A stretch of 64,000 bases of DNA from Pantoea deleyi (GCF_022647325.1 NZ_CP071405.1:2852001-2916000); one strand, 5' to 3'; shown: positions 47,288 to 57,600, counted from the stretch's first letter. Translations and numbers: made by a program. Notes: generated by a model from the letters alone, not told the origin.

Positions 47288-48385
47288 TCAGGGAGTGCTG
47301 AGGATCACCGGCGCATCCGGTAATCCCGTAAAGCGTGTCACGATGTGATGGTAATCGGCGGTAGGATCGAGATCCCGGAAGTGCGCCGGATAGAGATCTT
47401 TGGCCAGAATTTCCATGCCGATGATGTTGTAAGGGTGATTGTAGAAATGGTGGTAGACGCCATAGACCCGTTTCTGTTTCACCGGTTCGATCTGCGCCAC
47501 CCCGGTGCGGCTCTGCAGGCGGTTAAAGGTGGCGGTCACCTCGCTCTGACTCGCGCCATAACCAAACGGCAGCACGTTGCTGTTGGGGCGCTTAGAACCG
47601 GTCATGATGTAGACGTCCGGTTTCATGGCGATAATCTTCTCCAGCGACACAAAGCCTGAGCTGCCGGGCAGCAGCGAAGAGCCGATATTTTTTCCGCCGA
47701 CCGCTTCCACCAGCGCGCCCCAGCCATTATGACCGTGGGTAAAGCAGCAGTTATCGCTGTTACCGGCAATCGGTTCGATAAAGACCGTCGGCTTGTTCTG
47801 CACCTGAGCAATCCTCTGTTGAAGCATCTCCCAGCGCTGCTGGTAGAAATCGGCGTACGCTTTCGCCTCCGCTTCGCGGTTCAGCACGGTGCCCAGCACC
47901 TTCACACTCTTCAGCGTGTTCTCTTTCGGGTGAAGCTCGTCATCCAGGAACAGCACCGGGATGTGCAGATTTTTCAGGGTAGCCAGCACGCCTGACTGCG
48001 CCAGCGCCGGTTTCGCGCGCAGCTGCGCGATCATCAGATCGGGCTGCTTCGCCAGCACGCTCTCCAGGTTAACCTGGCCCTGATCGTTAAAGCCCATATC
48101 CACAATTGATGTCGCCTGCGGCCAGCGCTGCTTCAGCAGATCCCAGGTCTGGGTATCCTGCTTTTTCGGCAGGTTGTTCCAGGCCACGACCCGCTGAAAC
48201 GGATTCTGCCGATCCAGCAACGCCAGCGCCATCACGTCACGGCCATCCTGTAAAATCACATGCTGCGGCTCTTTCTGCAGCGTAATTTTCTGACCGTCCA
48301 TGTCGGTCACCGTAACCGGATAGGTAGTCGCGGCACAGGCGGTAGAGAGTAAAAGTGTGGTGGCAGCAGCAATCCCGAGTTTCAT
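47288..48385 (-). CDS. Periplasmic binding protein for iron siderophore or metal complex
   Basis: This 366-residue protein starts with a signal peptide (MKLGIAAATTLLLSTACA). A type III (FecB/BtuF-like) substrate-binding fold follows, with an N-terminal VTVTDMDGQKITLQKEPQHVI, a central helix and the family pattern for iron-siderophore or cobalamin import. The start at 48385 follows GACAGGAGAAAC; the open frame runs 6 codons further up through that site. No permease or ATPase lies beside it, so it is an orphan binding protein. A Fur-type box directly upstream implies iron control. The substrate is unknown. Confidence 0.85.
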   Translation of the reverse strand: MKLGIAAATTLLLSTACAATTYPVTVTDMDGQKITLQKEPQHVILQDGRDVMALALLDRQNPFQRVVAWNNLPKKQDTQTWDLLKQRWPQATSIVDMGFNDQGQVNLESVLAKQPDLMIAQLRAKPALAQSGVLATLKNLHIPVLFLDDELHPKENTLKSVKVLGTVLNREAEAKAYADFYQQRWEMLQQRIAQVQNKPTVFIEPIAGNSDNCCFTHGHNGWGALVEAVGGKNIGSSLLPGSSGFVSLEKIIAMKPDVYIMTGSKRPNSNVLPFGYGASQSEVTATFNRLQSRTGVAQIEPVKQKRVYGVYHHFYNHPYNIIGMEILAKDLYPAHFRDLDPTADYHHIVTRFTGLPDAPVILSTP

Positions 48386-48402
48386 GTTTCTCCTGTCCTT
48401 CA

Positions 48403-48421
48403 AAGAAATAATAATTATTCG
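48403..48421. promoter_or_regulatory. Fur-type box before the binding-protein gene
   Basis: AAGAAATAATAATTATTCG carries the palindromic core AATAATAATTATT with repeated NATWAT units typical of Fur sites. It lies 18 bp before the start codon of the substrate-binding protein, where binding would block transcription or translation start. Confidence 0.65.
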
Positions 48422-48534
48422 CGTTTACTTTACCATGTGAACCGGTAACAGATGTAACGATTGCTAACCAGATGCGTCTGAAAGGCGTGCCCTGGCTGAC
48501 CTGCGGCCGGTCAGCCGGGGTAAATGAGAAGTCA

Positions 48535-48579
48535 GGGAAAAGGCGGCAGGCACATCCCGGCGTGATGAGAGGTGCCTGC
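48535..48579 (-). terminator. Probable terminator of sdaC
   Basis: GCAGGCAC (48546-48553) and GTGCCTGC (48572-48579) pair across an 18-base loop. On the minus strand they are followed by CGCCTTTTCCC. It lies just past the sdaC stop. Confidence 0.5.
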
Positions 48580-48586
48580 TGGCGGG

Positions 48587-49873
48587 TTACTTCACCAGTG
48601 AATAGAAGATGGCGGAGATTGCGATCAGCCCAATCAGTACCACAAACAGGTTGCTGATTTTACCGCTGTATTGCCGCATTGCCGGGACTTTCTGAATGGC
48701 GTACATCGGCATCAGGAACAGGATCATGGCGATGACCGGGCCGCCAAGTGTCTCAATCATGCCGAGAATATTCGGGTCCAGCGTCGCCACCAGCCAGGTG
48801 GTCAGCAGCATAAACAGGGAGGTCAGGCGATTCAGCCGGGCGGGCGCAAGGCTTTTGCCCCGGCTGCGCAGCGCCTTATTCACCAGGCCGTTAAACCCTT
48901 CCCGCGCGCCCAGATAGTGGCCCAGGAATGATTTGGTGATCGCCACGATAGCAATCAGCGGCCCGAGCCAGGCGATCATCGGCACCTGAAAATGGTTTGC
49001 CAGATAGGAGAGGATGGTGATGTTCTGCGCCTTGGCGGCATGCAGATCTGCCGGTGACAGGCTCAGCACGCAGCTGAATACAAAGAACATCACCGTGACC
49101 ACCATCATCAGGTGCGAGCAGGCCAGAATGCGCGAACATTTTTTCTCTGCGGCGTCGCCATACTCTTCGCGCTTTGCCAGCGCAAAGGAGGAGATGATCG
49201 GCGAATGGTTAAATGAAAAGACCATCACCGGGATCGCCAGCCACAGCGTCATCCACAGGCTGCTGCCCGCGGGCTGAACGTTAAGCGTGGAGAATGCCGC
49301 GCCGTGCCAGTGCGGAATCAGGTAGCAGGCCATCAGCATCAGCACCGCCACAAAGGGATAAACCAGCACGCTCATCGCTTTGACGATCATCTTTTCGCCG
49401 AACCGCACGATGGTCATCAGTCCGACAATCAGCAGCAGCGACAGCAGCGCGCGGGGCGGCGGCACCAGGCCGAGCTGATTGACCATCAGGCTCTCCACCG
49501 TGTTGGTGATCGCCACGCTGTACATCAGCAGGATCGGATAGATAGCGAAGAAGTAGAGCAGCGTAATGATTTTGCCCGCGCCAGCGCCAAAGTGCTCCTC
49601 GACCACCTCCGTGATATCGCCCGCGGGATTTTTACCGGAGAGAACAAACCGTGTCAGGGCGCGATGCGCGTAAAAGGTCAGCGGGAATGCCAGTATCGCC
49701 ATGATAATCAACGGGACCAGACCGCCGACACCGGCATTGATGGGCAGGAACAGTACCCCCGCGCCTATCGCGGTGCCATAGAGGCCCAGCATCCACATGG
49801 TGTCGGTTTTACGCCATCCCGTATCGACGTCCCTCTCAAGCGCGCCCAGCGTGCCAGTTTGCGTGGTTTTCAT
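48587..49873 (-). CDS. sdaC: Serine transporter SdaC
   Basis: SdaC is a proton-coupled L-serine importer of the HAAAP family. The 428-residue protein has eleven or so spans and long matches to E. coli SdaC (429 aa), for example WRKTDTMWMLGLYGTAIGAGV near the start and MIETLGGPVIAMILFLMPMYAIQKVPAMR near the end. In E. coli sdaC is followed by the serine deaminase sdaB; here no sdaB is adjacent, and the previous gene is the orphan binding protein. The ribosome binding site is modest (GGAATATCTG). Confidence 0.93.
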   Translation of the reverse strand: MKTTQTGTLGALERDVDTGWRKTDTMWMLGLYGTAIGAGVLFLPINAGVGGLVPLIIMAILAFPLTFYAHRALTRFVLSGKNPAGDITEVVEEHFGAGAGKIITLLYFFAIYPILLMYSVAITNTVESLMVNQLGLVPPPRALLSLLLIVGLMTIVRFGEKMIVKAMSVLVYPFVAVLMLMACYLIPHWHGAAFSTLNVQPAGSSLWMTLWLAIPVMVFSFNHSPIISSFALAKREEYGDAAEKKCSRILACSHLMMVVTVMFFVFSCVLSLSPADLHAAKAQNITILSYLANHFQVPMIAWLGPLIAIVAITKSFLGHYLGAREGFNGLVNKALRSRGKSLAPARLNRLTSLFMLLTTWLVATLDPNILGMIETLGGPVIAMILFLMPMYAIQKVPAMRQYSGKISNLFVVLIGLIAISAIFYSLVK

Positions 49874-50235
49874 CAGATATTCCGTGTTAAAAGCCGCCAG
49901 TAACCTGAGCCGCCGGGCCGGTCCTCTCCCCCGCCCTGCGCCTCAGCTGCCGCCGGAGGGATCAGACGTTATGCCGACCTGCTCCGTGCATAGGTAATCG
50001 ATTGCGTGCGCCACTTTTTACACTACCTGACGATAAAAGTTCAAGCCATGCTGATAAACACGCATGGATTGCTGAAAAAACCGTCAGGTTGTGCAACGCC
50101 ATCGCGCGGGGATCATGCCATCTTTGCCGGGGAATTACCGCCCTGAAAAGGTGATCCCTGTAACGGATTAGCGCAACGGGCTACGCTTTAAAGGACGGTT
50201 TCGCGCTTACGCATACCGGTACTCAGGAGAAGAGA
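49874..50235. other. Gene-free region upstream of sdaC and the GGCT-like gene
   Basis: No gene is seen in these 362 bases, which separate two divergent genes and should contain both promoters. The stretch near 50020-50090 is AT-richer, with GATAAAAGTTCAAGCCATGCTGATAAAC, but no convincing -35/-10 pair or regulator site could be assigned. Confidence 0.5.
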
Positions 50236-50826
50236 ATGAAAATTGCCTGCCTTGGATGGGGATCGTTAATCTGGAAAACCGGCGCCCTGCCGGTCGCCAG
50301 CCAGTGGCACCATGATGGTCCTGCTGTACCGATTGAATTTGTGCGTATCGCAGACGGCGGCGAACTGTCGACGGCCATCTGCCTCAATGCCCGTCCGGTG
50401 CCAGTGCTCTGGGCGTGGCTGAATACCGCTTCGCTGGAGAGCGCCTGTCGCGCCCTGCGCATTCGCGAGGCGATTCCGGACAGCCGCGCCGACGGCATTG
50501 GCATGATGACCGTGACCGATAACGCCGCCGGGCCACTGGCGACGTGGGCGCAGGCGAAGGGGATTGAAGGTCTGATCTGGACCGGCCTGCCCGCGCGTAT
50601 GGCGGGCGTTGAAGGCCAGATCCCGACGCTGGAGGATGCCCGTCATTATCTGCAGCAGCTCACGGGAGAAACGCGGACGCACGCGTTCCACTATATCGAA
50701 CAGGTTCCGGCTCAGATCGACACGGACTACCGCCGGGCGCTGGCCGACCTGACGCGCTGGCAGCCCGACGCCCCTGCCGTGACGGCGACCTCCACCCGGC
50801 TGCATCCGCCCTGCCAGCCCGGCTGA
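50236..50826 (+). CDS. Gamma-glutamylcyclotransferase-like protein
   Basis: This 196-residue soluble protein starts MKIACLGWGSLIW, a variant of the YGSL substrate loop of the gamma-glutamylcyclotransferase-like (AIG2/GGCT) fold. WHHDGPAVPIEFVRIADGGELSTAICL follows, a pattern seen in an uncharacterised family of bacteria and fungi. The usual catalytic glutamate cannot be placed with certainty. A glycine-rich patch and a C-terminal Ala/Pro tail complete it. Good ribosome binding site (CAGGAGAAGAG). The true substrate is unknown. Confidence 0.65.
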   Translation: MKIACLGWGSLIWKTGALPVASQWHHDGPAVPIEFVRIADGGELSTAICLNARPVPVLWAWLNTASLESACRALRIREAIPDSRADGIGMMTVTDNAAGPLATWAQAKGIEGLIWTGLPARMAGVEGQIPTLEDARHYLQQLTGETRTHAFHYIEQVPAQIDTDYRRALADLTRWQPDAPAVTATSTRLHPPCQPG

Positions 50827-50975
50827 AACCGACCGGACTTCTGTACCGCTCTGCTTACTCCTCAAAGGGTTACTACACTTCAGGCAGGTTTCGATTTCAG
50901 GTTACCTGACTCTTTCCCGCCGGTCGTCAGCCATCCGGTCTGACCGCCGTTCCCCTATCAGCAGGAGATGAACAG

Positions 50976-52169
50976 ATGAAAGCATTAACCTATCACGGCC
51001 CCCATAAAGTCAGCGTGGACAATGTGCCGGACCCGGGGCTGGAAGCCGCAGATGACATTATTCTGCGCGTGACCGCCACCGCGATCTGCGGCTCCGATCT
51101 GCACCTCTACCGGGGCAAGATCCCTGGTACCGGACATGGCGATATCTTTGGTCATGAGTTTATGGGTGAAGTGGTCGAGGCCGGCAGCGCCGTGACCGCC
51201 GTCGCCAAAGGCGATCGGGTGGTGATCCCGTTCGTTATCGCCTGTGGCGACTGCTTTTTCTGTCTGCTGAGCCAGTACGCTGCCTGTGAAAATACCAACA
51301 GCGGCCGGGGCGCGATCCTGAACCGTAAAAACATCACGCCTCCCGCGGCGCTGTTTGGCTTCAGTAAGCTTTATGGCGGCGTGCCCGGCGGCCAGGCGGA
51401 GTATGTACGGGTGCCGAAGGCCAATACCGGCCCGTTTAAGGTGCCGTCAGTGCTGTCAGATGAGAAGGTACTGTTCCTGTCAGACATTCTGCCTACGGCC
51501 TGGCAGGCAGTGAAGAATGCCGAAGTGAAACCGGGCTCGAGCCTGGCGATCTTCGGGGCCGGGCCGGTGGGCCTGCTGAGCGCCGCCTGCGCCCGTCAGC
51601 AGGGGGCCGAACAGATCTTTATGATTGACCACAATAACTACCGCCTGAACTTTGCCCGCGAACGCTACGGCGTCATCCCGATTAACTTCGACGACATCGA
51701 CGATCCGGCTGGCTGGATCATCGAACACAGCACCGGCAACCGGGGCGTAGATGCGGTGATCGACGCCGTCGGCTTCGAGGCGAAAGGCAGCCTGACTGAG
51801 ACGGTACTTACCAACCTCAAGCTGGAGGGCAGCAGTGGCAAGGCGCTGCGTCAGTGTATTGCCGCGGTGCGTCGTGGCGGTATTGTCAGCGTGCCGGGCG
51901 TTTACGCCGGATTTATCCACGGTTTCCTGTTTGGGGATGCTTTCGACAAAGGGCTGACCTTTAAGATGGGGCAGACGCACGTTCACGCCTATCTGCCTGA
52001 TCTGCTGAAGCTGATCGAGCAGGGACATCTGACGCCAGAAGAGATTGTCACTCACCATCTGCCGCTGGAAGATGCCGCCCGCGGCTACGATATTTTCGCC
52101 AGACGCGAAGAGGAGTGCCGCAAGATCATTCTGGTTCCTGGCATGGCCGCCACCCAGGCGACGATATAA
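50976..52169 (+). CDS. Zinc-dependent alcohol dehydrogenase
   Basis: This 397-residue medium-chain dehydrogenase has catalytic zinc ligands C38, H60 and E61 (GHEFMGEV) and the full structural-zinc set C90, C93, C96 and C104. The Rossmann motif is GAGPVG in [15 protein letters not shown]. It belongs with the FDH-like glutathione-independent aldehyde/alcohol dehydrogenases (the GSGRGA/threonine-rich insert and long C-terminal loop). Its substrate is unknown. It starts with an AGCAGGAGATGAAC ribosome binding site, 149 bases after the GGCT-like gene, so a common operon is not certain. Confidence 0.9.
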   Translation: MKALTYHGPHKVSVDNVPDPGLEAADDIILRVTATAICGSDLHLYRGKIPGTGHGDIFGHEFMGEVVEAGSAVTAVAKGDRVVIPFVIACGDCFFCLLSQYAACENTNSGRGAILNRKNITPPAALFGFSKLYGGVPGGQAEYVRVPKANTGPFKVPSVLSDEKVLFLSDILPTAWQAVKNAEVKPGSSLAIFGAGPVGLLSAACARQQGAEQIFMIDHNNYRLNFARERYGVIPINFDDIDDPAGWIIEHSTGNRGVDAVIDAVGFEAKGSLTETVLTNLKLEGSSGKALRQCIAAVRRGGIVSVPGVYAGFIHGFLFGDAFDKGLTFKMGQTHVHAYLPDLLKLIEQGHLTPEEIVTHHLPLEDAARGYDIFARREEECRKIILVPGMAATQATI

Positions 52170-52205
52170 TGTCACCGCTGCCGGCGCGCTGACGCCGCCC
52201 CGGCG

Positions 52206-52231
52206 TGCCCGGCAGACTCTTCTGCCGGGCA
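52206..52231. terminator. Hairpin between convergent genes at 52.2 kb
   Basis: TGCCCGGCAGA / TCTGCCGGGCA form an 11-bp perfect stem around CTCT. It lies between the alcohol dehydrogenase stop and the stop of the small secreted protein gene. No T tract follows. Confidence 0.6.
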
Positions 52232-52237
52232 GCGGGT

Positions 52238-52444
52238 TCAGGACGGCCTGCGTTGCAGGCTGCTTCGCCACTCCTGTCTTTCCAGCAGATGTTCATCCGG
52301 CGAATCTGCCGTATCCACCTGACTCCCCTGCTCCAGCCATCGCGCACTGCGCGAATGTGGGTGACTCTCATCGATCACCTGTTGGGCAAACGCGCCACAG
52401 GAAAGGAATAAAAACAGCAATGCACTGGCCAGCCTGGCTTTCAT
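52238..52444 (-). CDS. Small secreted hypothetical protein (68 aa)
   Basis: The 68-residue product begins with a clean signal peptide (MKARLASALLFLFLSCGAFAQ, cleavage after AFA). The mature part of about 48 residues is polar, with HPHSRSARWLEQGSQVDTADSPDEHLLERQEW. The start ATG at 52444 follows GAGGTGTGCTT. Neither a lipobox (the cysteine is at SCGA, before the cleavage site) nor a known domain is seen. It resembles the short uncharacterised exported proteins common in enterobacteria. I do not recognise the family. Confidence 0.7.
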   Translation of the reverse strand: MKARLASALLFLFLSCGAFAQQVIDESHPHSRSARWLEQGSQVDTADSPDEHLLERQEWRSSLQRRPS

Positions 52445-52631
52445 AAGCACACCTCAGCAGAAACGGTGCGGTTATGCTGCCCGAAAGGTTTTCGTTTTCT
52501 GTCAGTAACAGGCAAAGTTATGTGGGGAGCAGCAACAGACTGCGACGGGTTTAACGGCGGTTCAGGATAGTCCGTCCCCTCACTCTCGGAAGCTTCACGA
52601 CTTACTGTCCGCTTTCTTTAAGGAGGTGCTA

Positions 52632-53351
52632 TTGAACATCAATCAATTTGATCAGCGGGTAGGTGAAGAGCTGCCCGACTGGAAGCCGGTCGCCAGACCA
52701 TCCTGCGCATTACTCATCGGCCAGCACTGCCTTCTCATGCCGCTAAGCGTTGATCATGCAGAAGCGCTATTGCAGGCATTTATGCTGGCACCCGACGAAC
52801 GCGACTGGACCTGGCTGAGTGCAGAGCGGCCTACCACGCTGGCGCAGATGCAGAGCTGGATAGCAGAAAAAGTGATGAATGCGGCCCTGGTATCCTTTGC
52901 CGTCTGCACTCTGTCGAAGCAGCCCTGTGGCGTGGTCTGCTTCGCCACGATTGAGCCAGAACATGGCACTCTTGAAATCGGTCACGTTACCTGGTCGCCG
53001 CTTATGCAGCGCAGTGCTATGGGCAGTGAGGCCATTTTTCTCCTATTGCAACAGGCGTTTGCACTCGGCTATCGCCGGGTAGCCTGGCGATGTGATGCCA
53101 CTAATGTCGCATCGCGAGCAGCGGCAGAACGCCTGGGCTTTCGTTTTGAAGGTCGTTTCCGTCAGGTGATGATACGGAAAAATCGAAATCGCGATAGCGA
53201 CTGGCTGTCCATTATCGATCGTGAATGGCCAGATATTCAGCGCGCCCTGAGCAACTGGCTGAGCACAGACAATTTTACCGGGTCAGGTCAGCAAAAACGC
53301 CCTCTCAGCGCCTGCTTTGCGGATATTGATGAGGACGATTCAAGATTTTAA
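52632..53351 (+). CDS. RimL-like GNAT acetyltransferase, TTG start
   Basis: This 239-residue protein has the layout of RimJ/RimL-type GNAT acetylases: an N-terminal LIGQHCLLMPLSVDHAEALLQAF, the acceptor-side strands CGVVCFATIEPEHGTLEIGHVTWSP and the CoA helix MGSEAIFLLLQQAF. NVASRAAAERLGFRFEGRFRQ and a short SDWLSIIDREW follow. The start is TTG at 52632, five bases after a perfect AGGAGG. A GTG at 52626 lies inside that site and is not usable. The substrate could be a protein N-terminus or a small amine. Confidence 0.88.
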   Translation: MNINQFDQRVGEELPDWKPVARPSCALLIGQHCLLMPLSVDHAEALLQAFMLAPDERDWTWLSAERPTTLAQMQSWIAEKVMNAALVSFAVCTLSKQPCGVVCFATIEPEHGTLEIGHVTWSPLMQRSAMGSEAIFLLLQQAFALGYRRVAWRCDATNVASRAAAERLGFRFEGRFRQVMIRKNRNRDSDWLSIIDREWPDIQRALSNWLSTDNFTGSGQQKRPLSACFADIDEDDSRF

Positions 53352-53370
53352 CGCTGAATTGAAGCCTGCC

Positions 53371-54063
53371 TCAATGCAGACGGCGCGCGCTCAGTGCCGC
53401 AGACCAGCGCTGTCGCTGACAGCGCGAACAGACGGCCTGCTGCTGCGCCTCAATCATCCGGGTCTGGCCGCAATGGGTGCAGGCGTAGCGTGCGCTGACC
53501 GGCACGCGGCTGTAATCCTGCCGGTGCGCGGGGGGCAGCACACTTAACCCGGCGCGCATCTCATCGTCATCGTAGAAATAGAGGCTGAGCTGACCATCGA
53601 CCTCCACCAGCGCCAGCCGGACCTGGCCCAGATGCTCAACGCCGCTCTGACGCAGTTCCATATAAAACTCATCTTCGGAGATATTGAGCCGATCCAGACT
53701 CGCCAGCACATAGACGCCCTCCTGAATCAGGGTAATGACATCGCCCTGAATGAGCCGGGAAAAGCGCGAGCTGTGTGCCGTCAGCCAGGTGGTCAGCCGG
53801 TACAGCGCCAGCAGCACCACAAACACCATGATGACCGGCAGCACCGGCACATCGTCATAAAAGGTAACGTCACCGGATGCTGAACCCAGCGTCAGAATCA
53901 CGACCAGTTCAAACAGCGACAGCTGACGCACGCCGCGCCGGCCAGACACTTTCAGAAAGGTAAAGACCACCAGGTAAGCGATCAGCACCCGCGCCATCAC
54001 CTCCAATAAAAAGGTGGCCGGTTGGTCATTCAGTAAAAATCGATGCCAGTCGAATGAGAACAT
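53371..54063 (-). CDS. DUF421 (YetF-type) membrane protein with C-terminal Cys cluster
   Basis: This 230-residue protein has three N-terminal spans (about 18-85) in the DUF421 pattern, with GRRGVRQLSLFELVVILTLGSASGD. A cytoplasmic or periplasmic domain with IQEGVYVLASLDRLNISEDEFYMELRQSGVEHLGQVRLALVEVDGQLSLYFY follows. The C-terminus adds a zinc-ribbon-like CTHCGQ...CSRCQR (about 195-215). DUF421 proteins are widespread and are linked to stress and sporulation in Bacillus, without clear biochemistry. A second, shorter DUF421 protein is at 62293-62742. Confidence 0.88.
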   Translation of the reverse strand: MFSFDWHRFLLNDQPATFLLEVMARVLIAYLVVFTFLKVSGRRGVRQLSLFELVVILTLGSASGDVTFYDDVPVLPVIMVFVVLLALYRLTTWLTAHSSRFSRLIQGDVITLIQEGVYVLASLDRLNISEDEFYMELRQSGVEHLGQVRLALVEVDGQLSLYFYDDDEMRAGLSVLPPAHRQDYSRVPVSARYACTHCGQTRMIEAQQQAVCSRCQRQRWSAALSARRLH

Positions 54064-54362
54064 AGTCTGCTAAACATCCTGTCGTAAGCGCCTCTTCGCA
54101 GGCTTGCTGATAATCCGGCGATTCAGGCCAGTGATAAATCAATTCTGGCGTCAGCCGGACAAAAGGCAAGCGAAGCAGCAGAGCGAAAGCCGGTGAGTCT
54201 GACCTGGCCGCATGTGGAGGAAAAGGTTAATAAAGCTGAAAAAAGGTTCCGGCCGGTTCACGCTGCGCTTATTTCGCTTTTTGGGAAAGCAGTCGCCGGA
54301 TGCGCCTGTTTCTGGCTGGATTATTTTTACCGCTTCGTTTTTTTTCTTTTCTCTTCAATATC

Positions 54363-54390
54363 TTGCCATACAACCACCTCAGTCTATACT
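54363..54390 (+). promoter_or_regulatory. Probable promoter of the triple-domain gene
   Basis: TTGCCA (54363-54368) and TATACT (54385-54390) are spaced by 16 bp. It would give a 5' UTR of about 230 bases before the ATG at 54631. The rest of the 54064-54630 gap shows no gene. Confidence 0.55.
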
Positions 54391-54630
54391 TTCCGGTAAG
54401 GCTTCCGGAAAACCGGTTAACAGCCCGGAAAATCAGCCTTTTCCTGCCGATAGCGCGCCCGATTACTGCCCGCTGTCTCACGCGTGCATATTCCACAGAA
54501 CAGACTGTGGTTTATGGCAAGGATCGCCCGTCCGTTCAGAGCGGCCCGTCTGCTTTGCATACTCAACTCCCTGACCCGTTCTGCAACGGCTCGTCAGCGG
54601 GGATCGTGTTGGCTTTTTTCGGGAGATGCC

Positions 54631-57600
54631 ATGACGCCCTTTTCCAGTTTCTGGCAGGCCGGTTACGAAGGCGCGGATCACATCAATCCGGCGGGAGTGC
54701 CGCTGTCGATGAACGATCTGAACCAGCACCAGGCGCGTGCAGCAGAGGATTATGCCGCGCTCGCCCCCTTCTCTCTTCGCACCGTGCGCGAAAGCGTGGG
54801 CTGGCGGTTGTGTGAGCGCGACGGCCACTACGATTTCTCCTCTGTCGCCGCCCGGATGCAGGCAGCCGAACAGCAGGGCATCCAGCTAAGCTGGACGATC
54901 TGCCACTACGGCTGGCCGGCGGGCCTCAGCCTGTTTGATCACGATTTTGTCAGCCGTTTCGCCGCTTTCTGCGGTGCACTGGCCTGCTTTCTGGCCCCCT
55001 TATACCGGCAGCCACCGGTCTATTCGCCGATGAATGAGATCTCGTTTGTCAGCTGGGGCATTTCGGTCGGGCTGTTCGCCTGTGACGCCGTTCCGGGGCC
55101 GGATCCGGCGGATGCGGCCAAACAGCAGCTGGTACGCGCGACCCTGGCCGCCTGTGATGCGATCTGGCTGGCCGATCCGCGCGCGCGGCTGCTGCACTGC
55201 GATCCGCTAATCCACATCGTGTCCGATCCCGCCGATCCCGCTGGCGCAGAGGCGGCGCGCGCGATGTGCGATACCCAGTATCAGGCGTGGGACATGCTGA
55301 GCGGCCGGCGCAATCCGGAACTCGGCGGGGCCGCCCACTATCTGGATCTGGTGGGCGTCAATTATTACCACGACAACCAGTGGGAGCACGGCTCAGGCCA
55401 GCGGCTCGACTGGCATCTGGGGGATGATCGTCGTCAGCCGTTGCATCGGATGTTGCAGCAGCTCTGGCAGCGTTACCAGCGCCCGCTGCTGCTGGCAGAA
55501 ACCAGCCACGTCGGCAGCGGACGCGGCGCCTGGATCCATGAGATCGCCACGCAGGTGGCGCAGGCCCAGCTGGCAGGCGTCGAGCTACTCGGCATCTGCC
55601 TCTATCCGATCCTCGATCGCCCCCTGTGGGAGGAGACCACCTTCTGGACCCGCAGCGGATTATGGGACCTCGATCGGCTAGGGCCCGATCCTTACGCCCG
55701 CCAGTTGCAGCAGCCCTATGCCCAGGCGCTCCGCCAGTCGCAGCGCTTTTTGCAGCACATTCACGCCCAACGACATCAACGCCAGGAGCACACCATGAAG
55801 CCACCTGTTCTGCTTGTATTCAGCCACCTGCGCTGGGGATTTGTTTTCCAGCGTCCGCAGCAGCTACTGACACGCCTGGCGCAGCACTATCGCGTGTTGT
55901 TTGTCGAAGAGCCGGTCTGGCAGGCGGGACCGCCGGGCCTGCATCAGAGTTCGCCTGCCGCTAATATCACGGTGATCCAGCCGCATACGGACAGCGACGC
56001 GCCAGGTTTTCACGACAGCCAGCTCGCCCCGCTGCTGCTGCTCCTGACCCCGCTGCTGGAAGAGGATGAGCAGCCGCTGATCTGGTTCTATACGCCAATG
56101 GCGCTGCCGCTGCTGACGCCGTTCGATCCGGCACTGGTGATTTATGACTGCATGGATGAACTTTCCGCCTTCTGGAATGCGCCGCGCCAGCTCCAGCAAC
56201 GCGAATCGGCGCTGATGACCCGCGCCGATCTGGTCTTCACCGGCGGCACCAGCCTCTATGAAGCCAGGCGCGATAAACATCCCCAGGTCTACTGCTTCCC
56301 CAGCAGCGTCGATGCGGTCCATTTTGAGCAGGCGCGCGATCGCAGCAATCATCATCCGCTGCAGGATGCGATCCCGCCGCGGCGTCTGGGCTATTACGGC
56401 GTGCTGGATGAGCGCATCGACCTGCCGCTGATCGCGGCGCTGGCGGACCGTCATCCGGACTGGCAGATTGTGATGGTCGGGCCGGTGGTGAAAATCGATG
56501 CCGCCAGCCTGCCGCAGCGTGCCAACATCCACTGGATGGGGCAGCAGCCCTATCAGGCGCTGCCCCAGTTTCTGGCGGGCTGGGATGTCTGCCTGATGCC
56601 GTTTGCGATCAATGCCTCAACCCGCTACATCTCGCCCACCAAGGTGCTGGAGTATATGGCGGCGCAACTGCCGATTGTCAGTACCGCCATCGTCGATGTG
56701 GCCCGCCACTACGCAAAGGAGGTGGCGGTGGCGGAGACTCACGCTGACTTTATTACCGCCTGCGAAGAGGCGATGACGATGAGTTCCGCAGACCGGCTGG
56801 CCCTGGCGGGACGGATGCAGGATAAAGTGGATGCCACCTCGTGGGATCGCACGGCGGAGCAGATCCATACGCTGATCCAGCAGACGCTGACGCAGCGTCA
56901 GCCCGCCACAGAGACGCCGGACCGGCTCAGCGCTCAGGCGAACGTCACGCCCTTAACGCCCGCGATGCTGGAAAGTGAAGCGGTGCCCTGTCTGATTATC
57001 GGCGCAGGCCCCACCGGGCTGAGTGCCGGTTATCACTATGGCGAAGGCGCGGTGCTGCTGGAGAAAAATGGCACGCCCGGTGGCTGGTGCCGCTCCATCG
57101 ACGATCGGGGCTTTACCTTCGACTATGCCGGTCACATCATGTTCTCGCAGGACCCCTATGTCTTAGCGCTCTATGAGATGCTGCTCGGCGACAATCTGCA
57201 CTGGCAGGCCCGTGAAGCCTGGGTCTACAGCGACGGCGTTTACACGCGGTATCCGTTCCAGTCTGCTCTGCACGGCCTGCCGGTCGGGGTCGTTAAAGAG
57301 TGCGTGCTGGGGGCTATCGAGGCGCGTTATGGCGAAACCCCCGCCGTCGCTACGCCGCTGGATCGGGCGAGGACGCGGCGGGACTGCTGTGCGGATGGGG
57401 CGATCCCTGATGAGGGCAGCAGCACTGGCGAGGTGGCTGGCGATGAGGATTTCCACCACTTTATTATGCGCACCTGGGGCAAAGGCATCGCGCGTCACTT
57501 TGCCCTACCCTACAACCAGAAACTGTGGAAAGTGCCGCTGACCGACATGGAGACGTCATGGCTGGGCGGTCGGGTTCCCCTGCCGGACCTGGCGCAAATC

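Noticed and set aside
54484-54630. 49-codon N-terminal extension of the three-domain gene
   Set aside because: It has no resemblance to hydrolase N-termini, is rich in Arg, Cys and Ser, and a better start with GGGAG lies at 54631.
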